Of a DNA stretch of 64,000 nt, positions 46,603 to 56,995 are shown in pieces. Source of the stretch: Alphaproteobacteria bacterium. GTDB taxonomy: Bacteria > Pseudomonadota > Alphaproteobacteria > Thalassobaculales > Thalassobaculaceae. A program made the translations under genes and the position numbers. How positions within the stretch are numbered: the stretch's first letter is position 1; the number at the start of each line of letters is the position of its first letter. The stretch covers positions 124,001 to 188,000 of the forward strand of contig JANSYS010000007.1 in the NCBI GenBank assembly GCA_024742275.1. Reading direction: 5' to 3'. The notes below the pieces were generated by a model. That model made no database searches and was not told the origin of the DNA. It saw only the letters and a program-made list of their open reading frames with translations.

Positions 46603-47400
46603 ATGGGTGACCCGGTTCCGGCAATCGCCGAGCACGAGGCGACGGGGGCGGTCGCGGCGACCTTCGACGATATCAGGGCGACGCTGGGAATACCGGTTGT
46701 CAACCTGATCTGGCGCCACCTGGCGACAATCGACGGCGGACTGGACTGGGCTTGGGGCGCAGCCAGGCCGATCTACGCGAGCGGCAGAGCCGGACAAGCT
46801 GCCAATGCTCTGTTTGCCCGACTCCCGGTCGCCATGCCCGAGCCGCTGGCACCCGGCGCTCTCGCCGCAGTTGGCGTTTCGGACAGGGACCTGGACACGG
46901 TTCGTGCCATCGCCTCCGGCTACAACCGCGGCAACGGTCTCAACCTGCTCGCGCTCGGCGCGCTGTTGGTGCCGCCATCGGGACCAGCGCCGACCGAGGA
47001 TGCCGGCCCAACGCCCGATCCGTCAGCACCGATACCCAAGGTGCTCTCTCGACAGGACGTTGATCCGCATGTCTGGGATCTGGTGTTGGCGCTGAACGGG
47101 CTCGGCGCCCGGCCGGAGGAACCGATCCTGGCGACGATGTACCGGCATCTCGCCTACTGGCCCGGCCTTCTGGCACTGATGCATGCAGGCTTCGCGCCGC
47201 TTGCCGCCGACGGGCGTCTACAGACCGCGATCGCCACCAGCCGAAGCATGGCGCTTGCCCAGTCCGGGCGCCTCGCCCATCTGCGGGCGGATGCGGGACC
47301 GGCGCCGGCCCAGGCGGTGGCCGCCCTGGAGGAGTTCACGCAGCACGTCATCTGCCGGATGATCCCGATCTGCTTCGCGTTTTCCCGCTGGGTCGGGTGA
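46603..47400 (+). CDS. DehI-like (halocarboxylic acid dehydrogenase family) protein
   Basis: A 265-residue, mostly helical protein. The N-terminal EATGAVAATFDDIRATLGIPVVN and later IASGYNRGNGLNLLALGAL resemble the D/L-haloacid dehalogenase DehI family in position and spacing. The catalytic residues of DehI could not be checked by eye, so dehalogenase activity is only a possibility. GGGAGGAAG just upstream supports the ATG. It diverges from the dehydrogenase gene and precedes an acyl-CoA synthetase gene. Confidence 0.65.
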   Translation: MGDPVPAIAEHEATGAVAATFDDIRATLGIPVVNLIWRHLATIDGGLDWAWGAARPIYASGRAGQAANALFARLPVAMPEPLAPGALAAVGVSDRDLDTVRAIASGYNRGNGLNLLALGALLVPPSGPAPTEDAGPTPDPSAPIPKVLSRQDVDPHVWDLVLALNGLGARPEEPILATMYRHLAYWPGLLALMHAGFAPLAADGRLQTAIATSRSMALAQSGRLAHLRADAGPAPAQAVAALEEFTQHVICRMIPICFAFSRWVG

Positions 47401-47504
47401 ACCGCTGAGAATCGAGCCGCGGGCTCCAAACCTGGACGCGTGATGACCGTGTGCTCTTGCCCGCGTCCCGCGCTCGCGCTTTGATCGGCGAAAAGGGAGA
47501 TCCT

Positions 47505-49145
47505 ATGCTCGACCCAGCCACCAGCTACGAGGAGGCGTGCCGCCGCTTTTGCTGGCAGGTACCGGAGCACTACAACATCGGTGTCGATATCTGCGACCGC
47601 CACGCTGACGGGGGAGCCGGTACGGCGCTGATTCACGTTCACGCCGACGGAACCGTCCGCGAGGTTTCCTTCACCGAATTGAAGCGCGCCTCGAACCGGC
47701 TGGCGAATGTACTGGTTGGGAACGGTCTGGCGCGCGGCGACCGTGTGGCGATCCTGCTGCCCCAGCGCCCGGAGACCGCGATCGCCCATATCGCCGCGCA
47801 CAAGGCCGGCATGGTCTCGGTCCCGCTTTTCACCCTGTTCGGAGAAGACGCACTCCAGTATCGCTTGGCCGACAGCGGAGCCGCGGCATTGATCACGGAT
47901 CGCGAGAGCCTGGCCAAGATCGCCGCCATCCGCGATCAGCTACCGGACCTGAAACTGGTCCTGGTCGCCGACGAGAGCCGCGACGGGTCCGACTGGGAGG
48001 CCTTCGCCCCGGCGCTCGCCGCCGCCTCCGAACGGTTCAAGCCGGTCGACACGCTGGCAGACGACGCCGCGATCATCATCTACACCTCGGGCACCACCGG
48101 CCCGCCCAAGGGCGCGCTGCACGCCCACCGAGTGCTGCTCGGCCACCTTCCCGGCGTCGAATTTCCGCAGGAGTTTTTTCCGAAGCCGGGCGATCGGTTC
48201 TGGACGCCGGCCGACTGGGCCTGGATCGGCGGACTGATCGACGTGCTGCTGCCGTCTCTGCATCATGGCGTGCCGGTCGTCGCCCATCGCTTCGCCAAGT
48301 TCGATGCGGAGGCCGCCTTCGAGTTCATCGCCCGACACGGGGTGCGCAACGCCTTTCTTCCGCCCACCGCGCTGAAGATGATGCGGCAGGTGCCGGGCGC
48401 GCATTGCGCGACGATGCGATCGATCGGCTCGGGGGGCGAATCCCTGGGGTCCGAGTTGCTGGAGTGGGGCCGTCGCACCTTCGGCTTCACCATCAACGAA
48501 TTCTACGGACAGACCGAGTGCAATCTGGTCGTCGGGAACTGCGCCTCAATCATGGAAGTGCGCCCCGGCTCCATGGGCAAACCGATCCCGGGCCACGAGG
48601 TCGCCATCGTCGACGGCGACGGGAACCCGGTTCCAGCAGGGGAGGCCGGCGCCATTGCCGTGCGACGCGGTGATCCGGTGATGTTCCTGCGCTACTGGAA
48701 CAAGCCTGAGGCGACGCGGGACAAATACGCCGGCGACTGGATGCTGACCGGCGATCTCGGCCGATGCGACGCGGACGGATATCTGCACTATGTCGGCCGC
48801 GACGACGACGTGATCACCTCGGCCGGCTATCGAATCGGTCCGGGTGAAATCGAAGACTGCCTGATGACTCACCCGTCGGTAGCGCTGGCGGCGGCCATCG
48901 GCGTTCCCGACCCGCAGCGCACCCAGGCGGTGAAGGCCTGTGTGGTGCTTGCCGAGGGACACTCGGCGAGCGAAGATCTGAAGCGGTCGATCCAGAACCA
49001 CGTCAAGACGCGCCTCGCCGCCCATGAATACCCGCGCATCGTCGAGTTCGTCGACGATCTGCCCATGACCACGACCGGCAAGATCATGCGGCGCGTCCTG
49101 CGCGACCGGCATGAGAACCAGAACCCCAAGGGAGACCCCGCGTGA
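47505..49145 (+). CDS. AMP-forming acyl-CoA synthetase
   Basis: A 546-residue adenylate-forming enzyme. The ATP loop is IIYTSGTTGPPKGALHAH, followed by NEFYGQTECNLVVGN, GDLGRCDADGYLHYVGRDDDV (the hinge Asp) and the catalytic Lys in TTTGKIMRRVLRD. The ATG at 47505 with GGGAG upstream is preferred; the frame opens 54 nt earlier. It belongs to the acetyl-CoA-synthetase-like medium-chain group; the acid is unknown. Its stop overlaps the next start (GTGA). Confidence 0.9.
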   Translation: MLDPATSYEEACRRFCWQVPEHYNIGVDICDRHADGGAGTALIHVHADGTVREVSFTELKRASNRLANVLVGNGLARGDRVAILLPQRPETAIAHIAAHKAGMVSVPLFTLFGEDALQYRLADSGAAALITDRESLAKIAAIRDQLPDLKLVLVADESRDGSDWEAFAPALAAASERFKPVDTLADDAAIIIYTSGTTGPPKGALHAHRVLLGHLPGVEFPQEFFPKPGDRFWTPADWAWIGGLIDVLLPSLHHGVPVVAHRFAKFDAEAAFEFIARHGVRNAFLPPTALKMMRQVPGAHCATMRSIGSGGESLGSELLEWGRRTFGFTINEFYGQTECNLVVGNCASIMEVRPGSMGKPIPGHEVAIVDGDGNPVPAGEAGAIAVRRGDPVMFLRYWNKPEATRDKYAGDWMLTGDLGRCDADGYLHYVGRDDDVITSAGYRIGPGEIEDCLMTHPSVALAAAIGVPDPQRTQAVKACVVLAEGHSASEDLKRSIQNHVKTRLAAHEYPRIVEFVDDLPMTTTGKIMRRVLRDRHENQNPKGDPA

Positions 49146-49735
49146 GCCTGCATATCGACTACTACATCTCGACCTCCAGCCCGTGGAGCTATCTCGGCTC
49201 CGGCCGGTTCATGGACATCGTGAAGCAGACCGGCGCGACGGTCGGCGTGCATGCGGTCGATTTCGGAGCGGTGTTCGCGGTCTCCGGCGGCCTGCCCCTG
49301 CCGAAGCGCGCGCCGCAGCGTCAGGCCTATCGCTGGATGGAGATGAAGCGCTGGCGCGACAGTCTCGGCATTCCGCTGGTACTGGAACCCAAGGCGTTTC
49401 CAATAACGACGCCGATCTCCTCGCTCGCCATCATTGCCGCCCGCGAGAGCGGCGCCGACGCCTTGGCTCTGAGCGACGCGCTACTCACGGCGCTGTGGCG
49501 GGACGATCGGAACACGGGCGATACGGACGTCGTAAGAGCGGTCGCAGACGAGGTCGGACTGGACGGAGCGGCCATCGTCGAGGCCGCGCCGGGATATACG
49601 GACAGGCTCGCCGCCGACACCCAGAAGGCGATCGACGCCGGCGTGTTCGGCGCCCCCAGCTACGTCCTGCCGGACGGCGAGATCTTCTGGGGCCAAGACC
49701 GCATCGACCTGCTCCGCTGGCGCCTCGGTCTTTGA
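49142..49735 (+). CDS. 2-hydroxychromene-2-carboxylate isomerase-family protein
   Basis: A 197-residue thioredoxin-fold (kappa-GST/HCCA isomerase) protein: IDYYISTSSPWSYLGSGRF with the catalytic Ser of the family, and the C-terminal GVFGAPSYVLPDGEIFWGQDR with the cis-Pro. It probably uses glutathione to isomerise an aromatic-degradation intermediate. GTG start overlapping the acyl-CoA synthetase stop implies co-translation. Confidence 0.9.
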   Translation: MSLHIDYYISTSSPWSYLGSGRFMDIVKQTGATVGVHAVDFGAVFAVSGGLPLPKRAPQRQAYRWMEMKRWRDSLGIPLVLEPKAFPITTPISSLAIIAARESGADALALSDALLTALWRDDRNTGDTDVVRAVADEVGLDGAAIVEAAPGYTDRLAADTQKAIDAGVFGAPSYVLPDGEIFWGQDRIDLLRWRLGL

Positions 49736-49739
49736 CGCC

Positions 49740-50588
49740 ATGCCCGCGCGTCCCGTCGTTTCGATCATCACCGACGAGGTCAGCCAGGACCTGGAGAAGG
49801 TACTGGCTTTCATGGCAGAGCATTCGGTCGAACGGGTGGACATCCGTTCGGTGGACGACCGGAACGTCATCCTGTTCGACAACGATGCACTCGCCCGGCT
49901 GGCCGACCGGCTGAACGCGGCAGGACTTACAGTCGGCTGCTACTGCTCGCCGCTGCTGAAGTGGACCCGGCCCGGCATGCCAGTGCCGGCCGGCACCAAT
50001 TTTCATGGCTTCGATCCGAACGCGATGAGTCACGAGACCGCCATGGTCCACGCCTTCGAGGTGGCGAACGCTCTTGGCGCCCGTCAGGTCCGAATATTCT
50101 CTTACCTCGCCTATCCGGGCTTCACGCCGGCCGACCTGGACGACGACCTGCAAGTTCTGCTCGACCTGGCCGAGGCCTATGAGGTGGATCTGGTCCTGGA
50201 GAACGAGCATGTCTGCAACGTCGCCACCCTCGCCGACATCGTCGCGGTCGCAGAGCATCACCCGCATCCGCGGCTGAAGGCGGCGATCGACATCGCCAAC
50301 CAGCTATCCGCCGGCCATCCCCCGCCGAGCGAGGCCGATATCTCCAAGGCCGCCCGCCTTGGCGGCACCGTCCATGTGAAGGATCTCGCAGCCGACGGGG
50401 GCTATGTGCCCGTCGGCCAGGGGACCGTCGATCATGGGACGAGCCTCGGGGCGATCCTGAACGCGGCGCCTGGCGGCGAGTTGGCGATCGCCATCGAGAC
50501 CCACATGCCCCACGACGGACCGGCCGCCACCGCCGCCTCCCTCGCCGCGCTAAGACGGATGCTCGAGGCGATTGGCGAAGGGACTTGA
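49740..50588 (+). CDS. sugar phosphate isomerase/epimerase-family TIM-barrel protein
   Basis: A 282-residue AP-endonuclease-2 type barrel. Metal-ligand segments are visible: DLVLENEH, LKAAIDIANQLS and GTVHVKDLAADGG, then AIETHMPHDG. Starts 4 nt after the isomerase gene, making a three-gene plus-strand unit with the acyl-CoA synthetase. The substrate is unknown. Confidence 0.87.
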   Translation: MPARPVVSIITDEVSQDLEKVLAFMAEHSVERVDIRSVDDRNVILFDNDALARLADRLNAAGLTVGCYCSPLLKWTRPGMPVPAGTNFHGFDPNAMSHETAMVHAFEVANALGARQVRIFSYLAYPGFTPADLDDDLQVLLDLAEAYEVDLVLENEHVCNVATLADIVAVAEHHPHPRLKAAIDIANQLSAGHPPPSEADISKAARLGGTVHVKDLAADGGYVPVGQGTVDHGTSLGAILNAAPGGELAIAIETHMPHDGPAATAASLAALRRMLEAIGEGT

Positions 50589-50652
50589 TCCTGTCGCCGC
50601 GACACGCTTGAGTCGGTGCCGGTAGGGGGCCTTCCACATTAGGAGACCGACC

Positions 50653-51069
50653 ATGTCGACGATCCTTCCCTTCCTTCGCGGGGGCCGCACCGCCGCACTG
50701 CTGTTCTTCTGTATCGGCCTGCTGGCCGCTTGCGGTTCCGATCGCGAAGAACTCGCAAAGCTCGCGCCCTTCGGTGCCGAGCCACGCGAGAGCTGCGGCG
50801 AAACATCCAGGGGAGTCTCGCTCGAAGACCTGGACGGCGATGTCGAGGATTGGTCGATCGAAGAGGCCCGGGACGAGCTTGGCCCGCCGCAACTTCTCTT
50901 GACCGAAGGGGCCATCCGCCGGGCCGGTTGGTACGACGTGGTTCTCGGCCAGAAAACCTGCGGCACCCTATTGGAGATCCTGGAGCGTGGCGACCAGCGC
51001 ATCGTCACCGTCCGCGATCTGAAGGCGCACGAGATCTGGGGTGTCCTGGACGGCAAGTTCCCAAAATAG
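50653..51069 (+). CDS. predicted lipoprotein, unknown
   Basis: A 138-residue protein with an Sec/lipoprotein signal (TAALLFFCIGLLAACGS; lipidated Cys in LLAAC). The mature part is acidic with two further cysteines (RESCGETS, GQKTCGTL), which could form a disulfide. I recognise no family. AGGAG lies 9 nt before the ATG. It stands alone between the TIM-barrel gene and the queuosine genes. Confidence 0.75.
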   Translation: MSTILPFLRGGRTAALLFFCIGLLAACGSDREELAKLAPFGAEPRESCGETSRGVSLEDLDGDVEDWSIEEARDELGPPQLLLTEGAIRRAGWYDVVLGQKTCGTLLEILERGDQRIVTVRDLKAHEIWGVLDGKFPK

Positions 51070-51180
51070 GAGAGCAGAGGACAGTGGTCGGGGTGCCTCA
51101 CAGGCCCAGCCTCTCGACATTCCGAGGCTGCGGCGTTAGAACCCCGCGCTTTCCGCGCTCTTGCCGTTGAGGTGCCGTCC

Positions 51181-51750
51181 ATGCGCACGCATACCGCCGA
51201 ACGTTCAGCCCTGATTGCCGCGATGGTGGCCATCGGCCTCGTGGTCGTGGTCTCCAACATCGCCGTCGGCTACCCGATCAACGACTGGCTGACCTGGGGC
51301 GCGTTCACCTATCCGATCGCTTTCCTGGTCACAGACCTGTCGAACCGGATTCTCGGGGCCGCCGCGGCGCGGCGCGTGGTCTATGCCGGTTTTGCAGTCG
51401 GCGTCGGCCTGTCGCTTTATTTTGCCGATCCGCGCATTGCCGTAGCGAGCGGGAGTGCTTTCCTCGTCGCCCAGCTGCTTGACGTATGGATTTTCAACAA
51501 GCTGCGTCAGGGCACCTGGTGGCGGGCGCCGCTGATCTCCTCCCTGGTCGCATCGGCCGTCGATACGGCGATCTTCTTCTCGGCCGCCTTCGCCATGACC
51601 GGCCTGCCCTGGGTCACCTGGGCGCTCGGCGACTATGCGGCCAAGCTCGCCATGGCGGCGATCCTGCTGGTGCCTTTCCGGATGCTCGTCGGCCTGCTGC
51701 CGGCCGAGTGGCGGAACGCCCCGACGGAGATGCCGACCCGTACCGCCTGA
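51181..51750 (+). CDS. queuosine precursor transporter (VUT family, YhhQ-like)
   Basis: A 189-residue, six-helix inner-membrane protein. [33 protein letters not shown] and the later [18 protein letters not shown] match the VUT family, which imports preQ0/preQ1. The ATG at 51181 is chosen (GAGG 8 nt upstream); a GTG at 51172 is an alternative. queA starts 13 nt after its stop, which supports a role in queuosine precursor uptake. Confidence 0.9.
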   Translation: MRTHTAERSALIAAMVAIGLVVVVSNIAVGYPINDWLTWGAFTYPIAFLVTDLSNRILGAAAARRVVYAGFAVGVGLSLYFADPRIAVASGSAFLVAQLLDVWIFNKLRQGTWWRAPLISSLVASAVDTAIFFSAAFAMTGLPWVTWALGDYAAKLAMAAILLVPFRMLVGLLPAEWRNAPTEMPTRTA

Positions 51751-51763
51751 GGGTCGGCGGCGG

Positions 51764-52797
51764 ATGCGCGTCGATCTTTTCGACTACACCTTGCCGGAGG
51801 AGCGGATCGCCCGCTTCCCTGCCCGCCCGCGCGAGTCGGCCCGCCTGCTTGATCTGACAGGCGGCGGGATGGCCGACCGGGTGGTGCGGGACCTGCCGGA
51901 CGTCTTGCGTCCCGGCGACCTGCTGCTGTCCAACGACACGCGCGTCATTCCCGCCCGTTTGAGAGGACGACGCGGCGAAGCCGGGATCGAAGTGACCCTC
52001 CACAAGCGCGAGGGCGAGAGCACCTGGCGCGCTTTCGCCCGCCCGGCGAAGAAACTTCGGCCCGGCGACCGGATCGTCTTCGCCGACGAGCTGGCGGCCG
52101 ACGTCTCCGCCAAGGGCGAGGCCGGTGAGGTCACACTGACCTTCGACCGGGGTGGACCCGATCTGATGTCCGCGCTGGAGGCCTACGGCACCATGCCGCT
52201 GCCGCCCTACATCAAGCGCGGGTCGGAGGAGAGCGAGAACGACTCCGAGGACTATCAGACGGTCTTCGCCGCCCGCGACGGCGCGGTCGCGGCACCGACG
52301 GCCGGACTGCATTTCACCCCAGGGCTGCTGGCCGCAATCGAGGCCAGGGGCGTTCGCCGCGCGATGGTCACCCTGCATGTCGGGGCCGGCACGTTCCTGC
52401 CGGTAAAGGTCGACGATACCGACGATCACAAGATGCATTCGGAATGGGGCGAGATTTCGCCGGCAACCGCGGCGGCCATCGCGGAGACGCGCGCCGCCGG
52501 CGGCCGTATCGTGGCGACCGGTACGACCACGCTACGGGTGCTGGAAGCGGCGGCGCGGGACGACGGCACGGTTCCGTCCTGGTCCGGCGATACCGACCTG
52601 TTCATCACGCCCGGCTACCGCTTCAAGGCGATCGACGTGCTGCTGACCAACTTCCATCTTCCGAAGTCGACCCTCCTGATGCTGGTCAGCGCCTTTGCCG
52701 GTCGGGAGAGGATTCTCGCCGCCTACGCGCACGCCATCGCCGAAGGCTACCGCTTCTTTTCGTACGGCGACGCCTGCCTATTGGAGAGGAGCGCGCC

Positions 52798-52801
<4 letters not shown>
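51764..52801 (+). CDS. queA: S-adenosylmethionine:tRNA ribosyltransferase-isomerase (QueA)
   Basis: Builds epoxyqueuosine on preQ1-modified tRNA by adding the ribosyl part of SAM. 345 residues, normal length. The start [20 protein letters not shown], then [24 protein letters not shown] and [12 protein letters not shown] are classical QueA motifs, as is [19 protein letters not shown] near the end. The ATG at 51764 fits the family; longer frames upstream overlap the transporter gene. Its stop overlaps the tgt start (GTGA). Confidence 0.97.
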
Positions 52802-53922
<1,121 letters not shown>

Positions 53923-53994
53923 GAGCGCCGAAGCGGGCAACTCCCGAGATAGGCTTTGCCGGGAAGACGGATACGGGGGAGGCACAGATCGCGC

Positions 53995-55092
53995 ATGACC
54001 GACGCACCGACCCTCGCCGACCGCATCAAGGCCGAAGCCCGAAACGCGGGATTCGACGCGGTCGGCATCGCTCCTGCCGAAATCGGCGCTCGGGAGCAGG
54101 CGCGGCTCGACGCCTTCGTCGACGCCGGACAGTATGGCGAGATGGCCTGGATGGCCGAGACCGTCGACCGCCGCCGCGACCCGAAAACCCTGTGGCCCGA
54201 GGCGCGCAGCGTCATCGTCTGCGCCATGAACTACGGCCCCGAACACAATCCGCTGTCCGATCTGGAACAGACCGACCGGGGTGTCATCGCCGCCTACGCC
54301 CGCAACCGGGACTACCACGATCTGGTGAAGAAACGACTGAAACGAATCGCCCGCTGGATGCATGCCGAACTGGGCTGCGGCGTGAAGGTTTTCGTCGACA
54401 CGGCTCCAGTGCTGGAGAAGCCTCTCGCCGCCCAGGCAGGTCTCGGTTGGCAGGGCAAGCACACCAATCTGGTCAGCCGAGATCATGGCTCCTGGCTGTT
54501 TCTGGGTGAGATCTTCACGACGCTGGAACTGCCGACCGACAGGCCGGAGACCGACCATTGCGGTTCCTGCCGGCGCTGCCTCGACATTTGCCCGACCGAC
54601 GCGTTCCCGACCCCCTATACCCTCGATGCGCGGCGCTGCATCAGCTACCTGACGATCGAGCACAAGGGTCCGATCCCGATGCAGTTCCGCGCCGCCATGG
54701 GGAACAGGATCTACGGCTGCGACGATTGCCTTGCCGTTTGCCCCTGGAACAAGTTCGCGGAGACCGCCAAGGAGGCGGCATTCGTCGCCCGCGACGACCT
54801 CACTCTACCGGCGCTCGGCGAGTTGGCCGCTCTCGACGACGCGGCGTTCCGATCCCGCTTCTCCGGCTCTCCGATCAAACGCACGGGGCGCGATCGTTTC
54901 GTCCGTAACGTTCTTATTGCGTTAGGAAACTCCGAAAACCCTGAGGCCATGAATGCGGTCGTGCCGCGATTGGATGACTCGAGCCCGCTGGTCCGCGGAG
55001 CGGCCGTATGGGCCTATCGGCGCCTGGGAGGAAAACCGCTCGACCGACCGGCGCTGGAGACGGATCCGCAGGTCCTGGCTGAATGGCGTTGA
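53995..55092 (+). CDS. queG: epoxyqueuosine reductase (QueG)
   Basis: Cobalamin- and iron-sulfur-dependent reductase making queuosine from epoxyqueuosine. 365 residues from the ATG at 53995. The N-terminal cobalamin domain carries [10 protein letters not shown] and the catalytic-region [25 protein letters not shown]; two 4Fe-4S sites are [12 protein letters not shown] and [10 protein letters not shown] with an extra Cys in ARRCISYL. The end (residues 290-365) is HEAT-like. A GGGGGAGG ribosome site is 12 nt upstream. 72 nt separates it from tgt. Confidence 0.95.
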   Translation: MTDAPTLADRIKAEARNAGFDAVGIAPAEIGAREQARLDAFVDAGQYGEMAWMAETVDRRRDPKTLWPEARSVIVCAMNYGPEHNPLSDLEQTDRGVIAAYARNRDYHDLVKKRLKRIARWMHAELGCGVKVFVDTAPVLEKPLAAQAGLGWQGKHTNLVSRDHGSWLFLGEIFTTLELPTDRPETDHCGSCRRCLDICPTDAFPTPYTLDARRCISYLTIEHKGPIPMQFRAAMGNRIYGCDDCLAVCPWNKFAETAKEAAFVARDDLTLPALGELAALDDAAFRSRFSGSPIKRTGRDRFVRNVLIALGNSENPEAMNAVVPRLDDSSPLVRGAAVWAYRRLGGKPLDRPALETDPQVLAEWR

Positions 55093-55098
55093 TCACAT

Positions 55099-55125
55099 GT
55101 AAAATTTATTTTTGTAAATTTTTAC
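55099..55125 (+). promoter_or_regulatory. AT-rich inverted repeat before the PAS_5-queF unit
   Basis: GTAAAATTT (55099-55107) and AAATTTTTAC (55116-55125) are near-perfect inverses around an 8-nt loop, in a stretch of almost pure A/T inside a GC-rich region. It lies 6 nt after the queG stop and about 60 nt before the next gene, so it may be a promoter or operator for the PAS_5-queF pair. Confidence 0.45.
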
Positions 55126-55182
55126 TAATTCCTAATGGGACTGTCGGACACTGGCGCCTGATCAAACGAGAGGGACCGATCC

Positions 55183-55686
55183 ATGCGCGAGCGCACCACG
55201 CGGACCCACGACGGTATATGGATTCGTCCGCTGGAGGATCCGACGCAGCTTCACGACGTCCATCAGCGCGCTGTGTTCGAGTTCTGGCTTGCCGCCCGCA
55301 CAGACGAGGATATGCCGCCTCCGGCCCGAATAGACCCGATTGAGCTCCCTAAGGGCAGCTTGCCGATGATCCTGGTCAAGGAATGTGAAGCGAGCACCGG
55401 TCGCTACCGCACCCGCCTGGCCGGCACAGCCTTTCGGGAAGCCACGGGTTTCGACGGCACCCACCTCTATTCCGACAGTCTCGACGGGAGCGCCGGGACC
55501 GTAGACCGCTTCAACTGGGCGGTCGGCGAAAGGAAGCCTTATTGGTATCAGGGGTCGCTGGCGTTCAGCACAAACGACCTGAAGCAATTCAGCGTGCTAG
55601 TACTGCCCTTCGCCGAACCCGATCAACCGGTCACCCGGCTGTTGTGCGTGTTCGATTTTGACCCCGATACGGATGCGAGCCGATGA
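55183..55686 (+). CDS. PAS_5-family PAS domain protein
   Basis: A 167-residue single-domain protein. [44 protein letters not shown] and the C-terminal [11 protein letters not shown] resemble the PAS_5 family common in Rhodospirillales and rhizobia, where a ligand-binding PAS fold stands without an output domain. The stop overlaps the queF start by 4 nt (ATGA), so the two are probably made together. The link to queuosine synthesis is unexplained. Confidence 0.75.
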   Translation: MRERTTRTHDGIWIRPLEDPTQLHDVHQRAVFEFWLAARTDEDMPPPARIDPIELPKGSLPMILVKECEASTGRYRTRLAGTAFREATGFDGTHLYSDSLDGSAGTVDRFNWAVGERKPYWYQGSLAFSTNDLKQFSVLVLPFAEPDQPVTRLLCVFDFDPDTDASR

Positions 55687-56150
55687 GCGACCAGACACTC
55701 TACAGCGGCCTGAACCATCTGGGTGCCACGAGCACCCTCCCCGCATCGCCGGAGGACGCCGTCCTGGAGCGTGTGGAGAACCCGCACCGGGGTACCGACT
55801 ACGTCGTTCGCTTCACCCAGCCGGAGTTCACCTCGCTCTGCCCGGTGACGGGTCAGCCGGACTTCGCGTTCCTGATCATCGACTACGTTCCCACCGATTG
55901 GCTGGTCGAGAGCAAATCCCTAAAGCTGTATCTGGGTGCTTTCCGAAATCACGGCGCCTTCCACGAGGGCTGCACCCTCGACATCGCCAAGCGGCTTGTC
56001 GATCTGCTGAGGCCGAAATGGCTGCGGATCGGCGGCTACTGGTACCCGCGCGGCGGTATGCCGATCGACGTCTTCTATCAAACGGGCGAACCGCCGGCGG
56101 GCCTATGGATCCCGAGCCAGGACGTGCCGGTCTACCGTGGACGCCCGTAG
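55683..56150 (+). CDS. queF: NADPH-dependent 7-cyano-7-deazaguanine reductase (QueF)
   Basis: Reduces preQ0 to preQ1, the substrate of Tgt. A unimodular QueF of 155 residues: the nucleophile Cys in [13 protein letters not shown], the NADPH-binding [20 protein letters not shown] and the ending [17 protein letters not shown]. It is the last of the queuosine genes and is coupled to the PAS_5 gene. Confidence 0.96.
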   Translation: MSDQTLYSGLNHLGATSTLPASPEDAVLERVENPHRGTDYVVRFTQPEFTSLCPVTGQPDFAFLIIDYVPTDWLVESKSLKLYLGAFRNHGAFHEGCTLDIAKRLVDLLRPKWLRIGGYWYPRGGMPIDVFYQTGEPPAGLWIPSQDVPVYRGRP

Positions 56151-56214
56151 GGCAGCGCCGTCACGCGGAAGCCCACCGGCGCGGTAGATCGGTTGGCGGA
56201 CAAACTCAAACACC

Positions 56215-56430
56215 CTACCAATCCGCACTCGCATGCCAGCGCCCACGTTCGGTCTGGCCGTTCACCATGAGGCTCTTGAAATAGATCTTCGGGAGGAAAG
56301 CACTCCGGTTGCTCAGCACGACATGCACTTCCGTTGCGAACGACCGTGACGTCCACCGGTCCTCCTCGTCGTAAAACGTAACCAATCCTTCGATAGGGCC
56401 AACGGCGGCGGAAACCGACTCCGCCCTCAC
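56215..56430 (-). CDS. possible small protein, unknown
   Basis: A 71-residue frame from GTG in the gap between queF and the next plus-strand gene. It has coding-like third-position GC and a plausible amphipathic composition (GLVTFYDEEDRW, FLPKIYFKSLMVNG). No family is recognised and no clear ribosome site is seen, so it may be chance. Otherwise the 320-nt stretch 56151-56470 holds nothing I can name. Confidence 0.35.
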   Translation of the reverse strand: MRAESVSAAVGPIEGLVTFYDEEDRWTSRSFATEVHVVLSNRSAFLPKIYFKSLMVNGQTERGRWHASADW

Positions 56431-56470
56431 GCAAAAGTTGAACGGCGTGGCCCCTCCGAGGAAACTGGGA

Positions 56471-56926
56471 ATGCCTGCCGCAGCAGGACCGAACGCGAAG
56501 GGCGGCGCCCTCTCCCAGTGCCAAGCGCGGGATCTGGCCCAATTCTGCGATTTCGAGGATCAGCCCGGGTCGACCTGCCAGTTGATCGGGCAGCGGGATC
56601 TGAAAGCGGCGGGATGGGCCACGGACCGGCTGCTAGATGCCGCGGCGGCGATCACACGGGACCTGCCGGACGGCCCCGAGGACGGTCCCGAGGACGGGCC
56701 GCCACGAGTTTCCTACCTCCACCAGTTGGTCCAGTCCGCCGCTGAGGCGGGTCGCTGGGAACGGGCCGAGGCGTTTCTCGAGGACCTGCAGCGGGAGCCT
56801 CCCGTTCGCGAATCCCGATACGTCGACAGTGACGCCGTTCGGGGTTACGCGCTCCTGCGCCATTGGCTCACCGACGTCGTCGCCGCGCGCGACATCGGCA
56901 TCCCGCTTCCCACGGTGCCCGACTAG
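56471..56926 (+). CDS. hypothetical protein
   Basis: A 151-residue soluble protein starting MPAAAGPNAKGGALSQ. It contains SQCQARDLAQFCDFEDQPG, CQLIGQRDLKAAGWATDRLL and an unusual Asp/Pro repeat (GPEDGPEDGP) before a helical second half (YLHQLVQSAAEAGRWERAEA). I recognise no family. The ATG at 56471 has GAGGAAA upstream; a TTG 33 nt earlier is possible. The next gene starts 69 nt after its stop. Confidence 0.6.
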   Translation: MPAAAGPNAKGGALSQCQARDLAQFCDFEDQPGSTCQLIGQRDLKAAGWATDRLLDAAAAITRDLPDGPEDGPEDGPPRVSYLHQLVQSAAEAGRWERAEAFLEDLQREPPVRESRYVDSDAVRGYALLRHWLTDVVAARDIGIPLPTVPD

Positions 56927-56995
56927 AACGCGCGCCCTGGACCCGATGCGCGGGCCCGGTCAGGATGGGCGGGTCCAACGGAAGGCGTGTCCACA

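Noticed and set aside
51070-51180. Possible preQ1 riboswitch before the queuosine transporter
   Set aside because: There is a small GC hairpin but no A-rich tail pairing back into the loop as in preQ1-I, and no preQ1-II core. Not supported by eye; a covariance-model search would decide.
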